A DNA stretch of 60,000 bases from Tubulanus polymorphus (taxonomy: Eukaryota > Nemertea > Palaeonemertea > Tubulaniformes > Tubulanidae). The stretch spans positions 9,910,485 through 9,970,484 of the forward strand of contig NC_134027.1 of NCBI RefSeq assembly GCF_964204645.1, read 5' to 3'. This document shows positions 45,531-56,527 of the stretch, one piece after another. Numbering within the stretch: position 1 is the stretch's first letter; every line of letters begins with the position of its first letter. The notes under the pieces were generated by a model, which saw only the letters and a program-made list of their open reading frames with translations, did no database searches and had not been told where the DNA came from. The translations under genes were made by a program, and so were the position numbers.

Positions 45531-46194
45531 ATGATTTAAAAAAAAAAATGAAATAAAAACCCATGTGACTGGTGTCAGTGTTTGTTTCTGCGAAAGCTGT
45601 TCGGCGGACCGCATAAACTTGAAATCATCATTAGAGAACTGCTGGTAATACGTCATGTCGGCGATTATTTCGTGGCACATTTCTCATTACGGCGTTCGTT
45701 GATTAATTACCTCATCATAAGATTCTCTTCGCTACTTTGTCTAGTCAGTTGTGGAATTCAGTTCTCGACTCCATCGCTCGGATCGTTCTGCGCCTAATTG
45801 AACCACGGGCCTCATGGGTCCTATATTTTTCGGCAACAACTCATTTTTCTCTCCTCCCGAGGGAAAGTTGTATTTGATTGTATCAGATTTTTTCTGGCTA
45901 AACTACGGAATGGCAATATGTCTTCGTGTGTGATTGGTTTTTTAGGAGACGCGTTCGAGTCAATTGGTATGAAACAGTCAGCACTTGATCTCATCAATCC
46001 GGAATTCATAATTTGGAATCTTATTGGCAGCAGAACTTTTGGTTATTTTCCATATAGGCCTCCCCCCCTAAAGATAGAATTTTATGCCTAACTATGAAAT
46101 CAAATTATTTTAACTTTGTGAAGCCTCATTAATAAGGTAAATTAGCTTGTAGATTTTGAAACTGCTCTCCATCTGACAGTCTAACAGACCAGCC

Positions 46195-46410
46195 AACCGT
46201 TCCTGATTTTCAGTATTTGCTACTCTTTTATGACAAGAAATTATGATTTGATTTGTTTGATGCGTGCAGAAATATGAAAGATGTTACGAGGGTCTTAACT
46301 GTTGAATACTGATTTATTTGAACATTTTCTGTCATATTTCGATGAAATGTTACTGAAAAAAAGATTCAATTTGTTACCGATGGTACATTTCAGAGGTTGT
46401 CATCCAAGGT
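46195..46410 (+). repeat. Dispersed repeat, about 210 bp, copy 2
   Basis: Block order matches 25856-26065 from CGTTCCTGATTTTCAGTAT to CATTTCAGAGGTTG. It shares GATTTGTTTGATGCRTRCAG and GAAAGATGTTAC-type blocks. Unclassified. Confidence 0.65.
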
Positions 46411-48335
46411 CTAATCCAGCCGGCAATATGTCAACGTTCGGGCCTTTGATCTAGGTTCCAATATATAGATATTATAGCGAATATATGAATATTGTTTAAA
46501 GGCCAATAATAAATTTCAAGGAGGAATGATAGTCAGTTAAGATCTCTTCAGGCACCGCAGTAGAATATTTCTAACAGAACCGATCGATTGGTCTTGATAA
46601 CATTTGTAATTGATACTAGAAAGTAACTAATTTTTTTTTTGTTTCGGCGGTCGGTTTTTCCACCCAAGCAATCTCGTATATATGATGCGCCCTTTTCGAC
46701 TCGATTATTATTATCATCTATCGGATATAATGCCCTGCTCGTAGTATGGACGGCAGTATAATCAGTCACTGTTTGATCGATACTAGTCGTTACTAGTCGG
46801 TGGTTTTTGAGTCGATACTAGTATTATTATGTATAAGCTATTATTAATCGTCCCGCAAAGATTTATCGGACGTTGTTTATGAAAACGTGCCATAGATGCA
46901 CGTTCCGCAGTAACTTAGTGGATCACTTGCGAATACGTAAACACATTATCGGAATTAAATGAAACTCAATTTTTGCAAGTTTAGTTATGAGCTGAACATG
47001 AAAGTCATTTGATTGAAACACATTTAAAGCTACATTTGTTTTAAGTTGAAGAAAATCTTTTGAATTAGAAAATGGCTCCTTTTTCCTGAGTCAAACAGAG
47101 AATATTCTGTCACTCGTTCGAATTGAAATATTCAGCCAATCAGTGCACACAATATCTGACCTTGACCTTTTCAACAAAATTGATCCATAAAGAAGCCCCT
47201 CATAAGTTTGAGGACCTTGCACACAGCCTCTCGAAGTTGGCCAACTATTCAAGTAAAAGTATGGACTCAATTTCTAATTGTGTTCTGATGAAATATTCAT
47301 CAGTCAATTCATTGAAAAAACTGGTATTGGTGGCATTGGTATACGTCCAATGCCGATAAGCTGAGTTTGCTGAACAACTACTGATTTTCAGAAATTTCCC
47401 TGACACTGTCCACTCATTTTGGTGACCAATTATGGTTTAGATGAGGACGAAAATTGCCTCTCACTCCGTAATGTATGTTGTAAACATGAATCTTGATTTG
47501 TTAATTCAGGGATTTAGATTTCTTTTCAATGGCTTACTTCGTTTCCTTGATTATCACTGCCAAATAAGCTAGATTAAAAAGCACCATCAATTCCTATGTG
47601 GAGGATTAAGATCTGTCTACTGGGATTTAGGTTCAATAACAATCTGGTGTAAGCTTTAAGATTCATTTCTTTTTGGCCTTGAACCCGTGTATGGTTGAAC
47701 CGAAGTTTACTAGGAGCAGTTTACTAGATAACCGTTCAACTCGGATGCTTGTCGAAATACTTTTTGGGACACTATTAAAGAAGTGAATGATATCCAATTC
47801 GGATATCAATCACAGACAAATTTTTACTGAGTTATATGAATTCAAAATTCCCAAGTTTTTCCCAAGTATTTCATGGGTGATTTTTCAATTTCAATTTTGC
47901 AAATGAACACATATCGTCATGCTACAGTCAACATTTTAGCGATGACTGGTTGATAAAGGTAATTTTCAAGAGAAACCACCGAGAAAAGTTGCCCTTGGCA
48001 AATGCAATATGTGAAATGTAATGAATTTCCCAAATATTTCTCTGATTTGAGGAAAATATTTTCAAATTCCCAAATATTTCCAAACTGGGAATTATTATCT
48101 CAAAATTCCCAAGTTTTTCCCAATTCCTGTTCTGTGGGAACCATGTTCCGACTTGAGTGGTGTCTACTGTCAATTACCTGTAAAACTAAGCAATGGTGAT
48201 GATGATGGGCCTTATAGTCATATCAAATTTATATTCACCCTTGCATACAATGCCACTTAGGCGCTTTGCTAGGCTGATTATATATTTGTGTTCGCTTTTG
48301 TTTTTTTTTTTATAAAGATGAATGGTAAAAAAATA

Positions 48336-48375
48336 TGATGATGATGATGATTACATATGAGATGATGATATTATC
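48336..48375. repeat. (ATG)n-rich microsatellite next to exon 9
   Basis: ATGATGATGATGATTAC and ATGAGATGATGAT lie within 60 bp of the exon 9 acceptor. Length change here could touch the branch-site region. Confidence 0.7.
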
Positions 48376-48392
48376 GCTGACTTTATTTTCAG

Positions 48393-48565
48393 TGAGTTTT
48401 CTAAAGAGCGAGAAAAAGCGAAAAGTCGCGGCGACTTCCAGAAACTACGCGAGAAGCAGCAGTTAGAAGAGGATTTACGCGGATATTTAGATTGGATTAC
48501 GCAAGCCGAGGATATAGATCCAGAGAATGAAGATGACGACGGGACTGATCCCGGACCGAGGCATA
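48393..48565 (+). CDS. CACNA1 (Cav1-type): Cav1 exon 9: alpha-interaction domain (AID)
   Basis: 173-nt exon, residues 422-478 with split codons at both ends. [20 protein letters not shown] is the helix that follows S6. [18 protein letters not shown] (443-460) fits the AID consensus QQxExxLxGYxxWIxxxE at every fixed place, so this channel should bind a cytoplasmic Cav-beta subunit. [12 protein letters not shown] follows. Acceptor TTTTCAG ends at 48392; donor CAT A|GTAAGT at 48566, phase 1. Confidence 0.98.
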
Positions 48566-50329
48566 GTAAGTTATCCAATTATACTCGATGATATCGCAAT
48601 CAAGCCTGCCATCCGTAAGAGGATCAATCAGAAACGCTTTCACACGTTCTGCGGACGTTATTCATGTAATGGAAAGTAACCTGTAACGATTTTATGTGCG
48701 TCTGCTAGCATGAAAATATGAGCTTGCACTTTTCGTCCGTATACATTGAAGTCTCGGATTGATCACCATCGTTTAATCTGGGTGATATCACTGGTCCAAT
48801 CATTTGTATCCCATCTTAGGGTATGTGAGCCACGTCTCGCCATGTAAAAGTTTCTAATAAGAACGTATGATTGCTGATGGGGTACAGGCACACGAGCTAT
48901 CCTGGCAGATGGCGCCACTTAGCTGTATGCGAAATGCTGATAAAAATTTTCCTTGATCTCAGTTTTCGGTCTTATGATAAAAAAATTAGGCAAATAATGT
49001 ATCCAAGAGTTTGTATGTGCAACAATTTTCGAACACCATGCATAAAATTAGAGAAATTTTTGCCAGCATTGACGTTGTACTGCACGCTAGTGAACCTAGG
49101 CGGATAATGGTGGAATTTCGCATGCCACAGTAGCGTTGCCGGTACCCCTTTATTGAAACGAGCATCTGCACAATGTTGTTTGATTTCCTACTTATACACT
49201 TGCTATATTTATCGTTTTTCACTGATTTGACTCAACGTTCGTGCATGCATAGTGTGTACATCGGAAGCTTGGTATTTAATCTCATTTCGATATTGAAGGA
49301 CATTTCCGTCGCACGATGGAATCCTTACTTAATTCAGCCGTTAGTCTAGATGCTGTATTCTCTGAATGACCGACCCGGTCTCCCGAGAGTACCGAACACG
49401 AGTATACACTTCCATGGCACTTACCGAATGTTTATGATGGTCTTATAAGGGATTCTTGTTTCAAATCTTAATGCTAGCAGCAGTCCATTAGTGGTCATTG
49501 CCCTGCGCTGTACGATTCATACGAGGCCAAAATGTCGTGAACGCGAGAACGATTGTCGATAGAAAATTCTTCCGAGATGTTTTTCGCGTTGGTCTGAGTA
49601 AAGAAGCAGCGGCGCTATTTCACTTCGAAATCAGATGGGGCCGTACTGTTTTGAAGCGGGAATATTTCTAGTAGAGCTTTGCTTAGCGCAGTGCAGCGGT
49701 CGAACGCTGTTAAGATTTATGGAAAAATTAAAATTCCAAATACGAGTTGTAATTTCCATTCTCCTGATGATGATTGGCTTCAAATTATGAAATCTAGGAA
49801 ACAAATGCTGTCGATACGTCCAACGAGCCATCAGCACGCTTACTGCGCAATTACTAGTCTTGCAAGGTCGTTTTTGAGAATCTACTGAGAGCGATTCCCA
49901 TGAGATCCATATTCGCTGTAAATATATACATATCATCAGGCAATCGTCCGTCTTTATTGGAGAGAAAGAAATTGTTTATTTGCGGTCGGTTGCTGTCATT
50001 AATTCATTAGCTCTTTTGAATTATGGAGATCTTAAATACTGTTCTAAAGTTTGATTGATTGTTTTGAAATTTATGGAAGCCAATAATCGCCAACCATGAG
50101 AAAAAAGATGTGAATGTATCAAATTTCTCATCGTTTAACTCACAACTTCCATACGAAACTTGTACGTGTATGTTCACATGACTTTTAACTGTTACATCAT
50201 CAGATTTCTGGGTCATCCGATTTGAGATTTCTGGGCCTTAGAAAATATGTTGTTATTACTGACGATTTAACTGTTTTCAGAACTGTTAAAGTGTATGAAG
50301 ACAAGAATTGCTTTCACATTTTCCCACAG

Positions 50330-50610
50330 GGTGGCCACTGACCTTGAAAACTCAGGGAATCAGAAAAATCATGGAAACTGGACAGAAAGAAATCTTTTTA
50401 AATTTGACGGATTTTACCAAAAACTCATGGAATTCAGATATTGCTATTGACCATTTGTTTCTTTATCAGTACGTGATTCACTGAAACATGTACGAATTGT
50501 AATATTTTTAACCTAGATGTTTCACTGATACACTCAAGGAGTTTCTTGTAATCGCACGCAAAAATCAGGGAAAACTCGAGGGATTTGTAAATCGGTGGTA
50601 AGTGGCCACC
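50330..50610. mobile_element. MITE with GGTGGCCACT ends (281 bp)
   Basis: Begins GGTGGCCACTGACCTTGAAA and ends AGTGGCCACC, an exact 10-bp inverted repeat. The inside has CTCAGGGAATCAGAAAAATC and, near the right end, AAAATCAGGGAAAACTCGAG, the recurring GGGAAAACT/CAGGGAAT blocks of this repeat type. No ORF. Confidence 0.7.
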
Positions 50611-51069
50611 ATATCCTATGGGTCCCCCACATACGTATTTTAACTGAACAGTGCTAATGCCTAGAATAGATCCAGGATGGGGGTCCGCGCTGCAAGTTCA
50701 TCTAAATCTGCGTAATGGCATGCGAGTGTAGCGCGAGAATGTGCACGTGGGCACGCGCTGCGCGCCATGCATTGTTACACGACAAAACCTGCGCAAAATA
50801 ATGTATTGTTATCGCAGTCATCATCGATCAGGCGCGCTACTCGAATCTGTATTCCGCTCTGCAAAGTTATATCAGTTATTAATTTCTGTCGCGTACTGTT
50901 AAAGAGCTGCCACCGCGGCCACCGCTGTTGCCGTCGTCGCTCTGTATGATGTATGAAATCGCCGTGTCGTCGTCATTGGTAAATCTTATTTAATGCTCGA
51001 TGATGATTAATGTTGCGGCATTAACACCGAGTGGCTGGACTTTTCATTCGGATCTATAACTACGGCCGC

Positions 51070-51107
51070 GGCACGCGTTCGTTCGCTCGTTCGCTCGCTC
51101 GCTCGTC
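51070..51107. repeat. CGTT/CGCT tetranucleotide repeat
   Basis: Run of GTTCGTTCGCTCGTTCGCTC type, within a CpG-rich patch of Cav1 intron 9. Confidence 0.8.
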
Positions 51108-52219
51108 CGTGTTAGTATCTGTTGCTTAGTTACTCGCGTTATTTAACGAACAATGAAAAGACCGACTATACCGGCGCTGTAACCCGATTATGAATTATTA
51201 TTCGGCCGCGTTATTCGATTCGAACCTTCATTCGTCCTTCGTCGATTGGAGACATGCCCAAGTATCAATTTTGTTAACGAACCTATAACAATGGTAGTAG
51301 CCGTACTAGAACGTGGAGAGTAGATAATATGACAAAAACCAACGAGGGTACAAATCTGACCATTTTAGCGCTGACCAATTCATACCCGAAAGTGTTGGAG
51401 ATAATTTGAAAATATTTAAAATTTCCAGCCCACAGTGTTGAATAATGGGCATGCTGCTACAGTTGTGTCTACACTGTAGTGCAGTACATCATTAGTTACT
51501 AATATTTAACTTTGTGTGACGGGTGTTGCCATCTTTCAATAGAGATAAAAACTAATTATAAATGACATCAATGCACTGCGATGCGGTGTACTAGCAAAGT
51601 CATCAATTCATACACCGCACAGCGGTGTCGATGCACTGAAAGGGTTAAAAACAAAATTAACATTCAAAAAATTTTTCAAATTAGAAATTTAAAACAGAGG
51701 ACCAGTCCTCGTAACGGCTTAAGAAGTTTTTATGAGATGATATTTGTCTTAGGTCTTACGTACATTGTCATTGTTACTGCTATACAGGATTGATGAAAAT
51801 GCCCTGGGCTGCAGAAAACCTGTTATAGCTGTTCCACTATGCAGCTGTATATTCAGTGAATTTTCACTTGAGTTTGAAAGAGTTGTTAAGTAGTCAAAAT
51901 CGCCAGATTCGTGGAACCAGCTTTTTAGTTTTCAGAAATTGAAAAAAAATGAAGTACCCTAGTTTCTTAAGCAATTGAAAAAAAATCATTTAAGCAGTAG
52001 AGATTACGAGATTCGTGGAACCAACTTTCCCTAAAAAAAAGGAGTTTATGTCAAAGAACTTTCTCAAGCAGTAGAAATATCGACAAGATTTTTCATACCA
52101 TTTCCGAGAATCATTAGAAATCTTTGATGAAAGCTTGGTAGAAACTTGCTAGCGATTTCTGGTGGATGAAATGTTTCCTTAAATGTTCTGAGAGGGAGGC
52201 GATGCACGGACCTCTTATG

Positions 52220-52266
52220 GCTCTCTCTCCCCCTCTCTCCCTCACTCCCTCTCTCTCCCCTCCTCT
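52220..52266. repeat. CT-rich simple repeat
   Basis: (CT)n and CCCT units, pyrimidine only over most of 45 bp on the plus strand. Confidence 0.85.
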
Positions 52267-52553
52267 CGACACATGACAAATTGCAAATGGATTATTCATA
52301 TTTCTTTGCTAGATGAAGATGTTGCTAAATTATTCATGGTAATGCTGATTTGTATTTGCGTCCTTCCATATTCGGCGAGATTTGAGATGTATAACTCGTC
52401 TGCGGTAGCTCTACGTCACTATATCATTCACGTATCCGAAGATATGATTACCTATATGATTTATACCTGCAGTCCCTCATAATCCAACCGCTATCATTGG
52501 ATATAGATTTTTAGACGCTGTGAAAACCACTACAATAATGTTTATAGACTAAT

Positions 52554-53050
52554 GTCTATTTCAACCTGACTTGAGAGCATACAGGGTAGCCTAGCTCAGT
52601 CAATTTTTGTGGTACATAGCCTACCTGATAAAAGTCTTATTAGGACCAGAATGCATTGGCAGTCGACCTAAATCATCATTTTTAATCCATTTGAAACTGT
52701 ATTGAAGGATATCCAAAAAATCTGCATTGAGAGGGGTTCCTGAGAGAAAAGAGACTCCATGATTTGAAAGTTTAACAATATGTTTCCATGCCTACCAACT
52801 GAAATTTGATGCGTAGGTATGGAAACATATTGTTAACCTTTCAAATCATGGAGTCACTTCTCTTCATTTAACCCCTTTCAGTGAAGACTTTTTGGATATC
52901 CTTCAATACAGTTTCAAATGGATTTAAAAATGATGATTTAGGTCGACTGCCTGTCCTTTCTGGTCCTATTAAGACTTTCATCAGGTATGTACTACCAAAA
53001 ATTAGCGAGCTAGGCCACCCGGTATGCTCTCAAGTCAGGTCAAAATAGAC
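52554..53050. mobile_element. Large fold-back element (about 497 bp)
   Basis: Two arms of about 240 bp: the left begins GTCTATTTCAACCTGACTTG, the right ends CAAGTCAGGTCAAAATAGAC. Long blocks pair exactly or nearly so, for example CCATTTGAAACTGTATTGAA with GGATATCC, and CTCCATGATTTGAAAG with AACAATATGTTTCCAT. The loop near 52795-52812 is only a few bases, so the transcript would fold into one long hairpin. No ORF. No clear short terminal repeats or target duplication, so the superfamily is open. Confidence 0.8.
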
Positions 53051-53496
53051 AGAATAGAGCAGAAAGTGGCCACACTGAATGATGTGCAGATATTATCGTT
53101 CGATTAGGGTTAAGTGAAACGTTACCTGTTTTCTCGTAATCGGCCGGGTCATTTCGTGAACTGCAATAAAATTTGGAACCAGTTCCTTTCTATAACTACC
53201 GGGTCTGTTATTGTTAGTTTGATCATGATTTTAAAGTAATCAATGTACAGCGTATATGTGGCCGGCCGGGTTGACTATTAAGCTCGGCAGAAATGAAAAA
53301 CGAGGTATCAATTATTTTTTTTGGCCTTAACTACTTAATACATGAAACAAATTCATTCCTCATCAGTTTGTACAGAAAACAAATTGAGTGTTCATCGCCT
53401 TCTCGTCCGGAAAATCCTTCGTTTCATCGACCATTCCCGTATTGAATACGTCCCCGTGTTTACGCCGAGTCCAAGAAATATACATTAATTTTTCAG

Positions 53497-53587
53497 ATAA
53501 AACAACAAGTGATACGGGATCATCGGAAAAAACGGAGGAGCTAGGTAGCGGCGATATCCAGCAGCAATCGTGGTGGCATAGAAAAAG
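53497..53587 (+). CDS. CACNA1 (Cav1-type): Cav1 exon 10: I-II linker
   Basis: 91-nt exon, residues 479 (split) to 508 plus two bases. It reads NKTTSDTGSSEKTEELGSGD and IQQQSWWHRK, then AG|. Low conservation is expected in this linker, but frame, phase, splice sites (TTTTTCAG ending at 53496; GTAAGC at 53588) and the basic WWHRKR end, which normally precedes the repeat II helices, support it. On the opposite strand a 156-codon open frame (53363-53833) covers the same bases and is judged spurious. Confidence 0.85.
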
Positions 53588-54612
53588 GTAAGCTATCGTT
53601 GCCATGGTAACTGCGACTGACAATAATTTCAAGAAAACGGCTCTCGTCTCGTATTGAACGTCGCCGAGCCGTAGGAGAGCGGTCGACGGACGATCTCGTA
53701 ACGCGACGCGTCGTTGAAATCGTTTGACCAATCGAATTGTGAAAAGTCGTCGTAGCGATCCGTATGACCTTACCGTTCTATTGTTCTCGGATGTTGTCGT
53801 CGATGGCAACCGGTAATTCGGTAGATTCCGCAAAATTGTAGGGGCGAAAAATGGACGTTTTTGGTCATTTTTCCCGATATTTCAATGTGGAAAATGTGAA
53901 ATGAATTGGACAGGCAATCATGTACAGATCTTGATATGGAGTGCAATATTTTTCTAATTTTCTAATCATCAGAGGCCAGTTGCATGATCACGGCTTAGAC
54001 TTAAGACTAGTCTGATATCAACTTCTTTCGCCAATCTGTCAACATGATACTAGTCTTGAAATTTTAGACCTCTTTTGAACTTACGATGCAACTAGGCCCA
54101 GCATTTCAAACTAAAATGTTTACATTACAGATATTCAATTTTTAGGCAACTGAATGCCATATGACGAAATGTTTTGGTTGTTTGAAAGTGTTTCTTCAAT
54201 AGTTTCTAACGAAAGAATAATGACTGCTGGCGTTATATTCTCATATGGTTTTCAGCAGCATGAATTCATCCTTAACGCATGGGCCTCCGTTCATTGATAT
54301 CTAACAAAAAGCTATATCAATATGAAATAGTTGATGATAGTTTAAGACAACTACTTCCGCCTAGCTACTGGATTCCTAACCCTCGTACTGACTATTTCCC
54401 CATACAGACAAAGTCCATGGTCAGGTTGCAATATCAGATTTATGGGCTTGGTTGTTCAATTGTCAAATTTTACCTAAATCAGCTATGTCTTGGCTTATGT
54501 CAGAGTTAAGTAGAAGCAAGTCAAAAGCCAGAACTGAGCTCATAACACCTATACTCTTCTTGCCAATCAAACTGCTATCTATCTTTTGAGTTGTAATTTT
54601 GTGTTTTCCAAT

Positions 54613-54680
54613 GAATGGATAATGGGCTAATAGTCTTTAGCCGAAATGTTTCTCAAATATATATGAACTTCATTTCAAGA
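54613..54680 (+). repeat. Hammerhead-like repeat fragment
   Basis: GGCTAATAGTCTTTAGCC (54625-54642) followed directly by GAAA (54643-54646), then TGTTTCTCAAATATATATGA and ACTTC. Same family as 24670-24815, here with an exact GAAA and a 6-bp stem. The upstream CTGATGA box has decayed (GGATAATG). Confidence 0.45.
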
Positions 54681-55881
54681 ACTTTCTGGGAATTCCGGGT
54701 TAGGTTTAGAGATAGAGGTTAATGTAGCAGAATCATTAGGGAAACCATGGACAGCAAATCAAAGAAGATTTCTGCGATTAGTAAAATTCTGTTATTTACT
54801 GGTGCGAGTAATTCCATGATTGTTGATCACCGTTATGAAAGGATGAAATATAGGAATGGTTGTTCATTTTATCGAAGATTTCGATGAAACCCTACTTACG
54901 CCATTGCGGCTGCAAAAAAAATTTCAATATTTCAAATTCCATCTGTCAAGAGTTGATTGGCCGATAATTGAACCGGCTCTGATTCGTAGTAAAATTTCTC
55001 AGCAAAAATTGCTCGCGTTGAAATTTTCACAGCGATGAGACGCGCGCCCGTCGTCGATGAAATTCAATAACGCTCGTCGCAGATTTATGGATATATCTGT
55101 TGCGCGTTCACGCTTGGTCGAGCAAACATCGACTTACCCGAACGTACGGGGAATCTGAATGATAGCTTTGAGAATTCGGCTCTCAAATTTAGTTTTTCCA
55201 CATACCTGAAATTTCCTTAAACTTTTGCGCAAAAGGTCCAGAAAATGCTGCTCTCAAGCTTCGAATGTCAAAAATCAAGACTTTAAAAACATTCAAGCAA
55301 TTTCAAGGATTCAGAAATGCTTGTTTTCCTTCAACACTTGGCAGATACGGTGCAAAGTATTGCATGTAGTTCCCTATATAAGTTCTAACCGCCTTTCAAA
55401 AAATCCTAGTGTCGTCCTCGTTATTCTGGATTTTTAGTCTATAAAATTTGAATATTTCTATTCATGATTTCCTAGTTTTTTTTTTCGCGGAAATCTCAAT
55501 CTTGCCTTCGCAAACAAACTGTAAATTTCAGAGATTTTAACTATTGCCATTTTTATGACGATTCTCGAAAATTCTCGTAAAATTATTAGATTTCAGCATT
55601 TCTCGGAAAACACTCGATGATTCGCGAGTTCATTTCGTGTTGTGCCGTCGTTTGAATCCGGATTGATCGGAGAGTTGAATTACTCGGCACGGTTATACTT
55701 GCAATGACTTTGTCACGTCATTTGATAACCGCTAGCTGATAAAATCTTTGATTTTGTCTCGGCACTCTCGGGTGCGTGCACGCGAACAAACATCCCGTTG
55801 GCAATGTTTATCATGGCAAATTATATATAGACATGTGAAGTATAGCTTCCAGCATGCATAGTTATATTTTTCGAGACGGAT

Positions 55882-55936
55882 GGCACAGCTAGTCATCAGA
55901 TATTTTAGCAGATATTTGGCACAGCTAGTCATCAGA
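55882..55936. repeat. 19-bp direct repeat
   Basis: GGCACAGCTAGTCATCAGA occurs at 55882-55900 and again at 55918-55936, directly before the SINE head. Confidence 0.9.
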
Positions 55937-56127
55937 GGCGCAGTGGCTGAGTGGTTAAAGCCGCTGGTCACTGGTCTTGTCAATCCAGGGTTCATGGGTT
56001 CAAACCCTGGTGGCGACAGAGTTTCTTGGTCGAAGGTTCTTCTCCTGTCTCTGCCCCATTGGGAAAGAGAAACATCGAACCTGCTTGCTCGCTTAGAGGG
56101 TTGAGGGTGTTAGAAAAAAAAGAAAAT
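55937..56127 (+). mobile_element. tRNA-derived SINE, second family
   Basis: Head GGCGCAGTGGCTGAGTGGTT contains a pol III A box (TGGCTGAGTGG, 55944-55954). GGGTTCAAACCC (55996-56007) is the B box. A unique body follows, ending in an A-rich tail (TAGAAAAAAAAGAAAAT). The acceptor stem does not pair, so this is not a working tRNA gene. The head looks derived from a Ser/Leu-type tRNA (GGCTGAGTGGTTAA D arm). Confidence 0.75.
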
Positions 56128-56132
56128 ATTTT

Positions 56133-56410
56133 AGCCTCGATAGCAAGAATTGGGTCAAATAAGGCCCAGAACAACTGTTCACACGGATGCCTAACCGTTA
56201 GTACCGGACCAAATTTGGCCTGACCGAAAACCTCGGACTAGGCCTTAATCACATATTAGCGGAGGCCAAGTTATGTGTGTGTGAATTGCTCCTGGTTCCG
56301 GAAGTGATTCACTCTGCTTCGTCTAATGCTCTCTAATAAGGCTTTGGCAAAATTTGACTCGGGCCTGATCCGTGCGGCCCTCGCCCAATCGTCTCCGTGT
56401 GATCGCGGCT
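56133..56410 (+). mobile_element. Palindromic MITE family, copy G (278 bp)
   Basis: Worn left end AGCCTCGATAGCAAGAATTG, good right end GTGTGATCGCGGCT. Inner blocks: GAACAACTGTTCACACGGAT, GGACCAAATTTGGCCTGACC, GGTTCCGGAAGTGATTCACT, TTTGACTCGGGCCTGATCCG. Lies directly behind the SINE tail. Confidence 0.75.
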
Positions 56411-56446
56411 TATAACGATCCCATCGGCTATCCGTGACCACGTGGT

Positions 56447-56448
<2 letters not shown>

Positions 56449-56521
<73 letters not shown>
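56449..56521. repeat. (TA)n microsatellite, about 36 units
   Basis: TA run in the terminal Cav1 intron, 40 bp behind MITE copy G. Confidence 0.97.

Positions 56522-56527
<6 letters not shown>

Larger units (their letters stand above)
43421..48392 (+). other. Cav1 intron 8
   Basis: Phase-2 GT-AG intron: donor GTAAGT, acceptor CTTTATTTTCAG ending at 48392. Contains a hammerhead-like palindrome (43857-43967), a GGATCTAGGG-type MITE (45289-45530), copy 2 of the 210-bp repeat, a CCCAAATATTTC-rich stretch (about 47845-48135) and an (ATG)n tract next to exon 9. No gene seen. Confidence 0.85.
48566..53496 (+). other. Cav1 intron 9
   Basis: Phase-1 GT-AG intron: donor GTAAGT, acceptor TTAATTTTTCAG ending at 53496. 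Contains a GTGGCCACT-ended MITE, a CpG-rich patch at about 50690-51240, simple repeats and the 497-bp fold-back element. No gene seen. Confidence 0.85.

Noticed and set aside
53363-53833. Minus-strand 156-codon ORF
   Set aside because: It overlaps Cav1 exon 10 in antisense, shows no motif, and is best explained as a chance frame.
55937-56020. tRNA gene
   Set aside because: A and B boxes are present, but the acceptor stem does not pair and the sequence continues into a SINE body with an A-rich tail.
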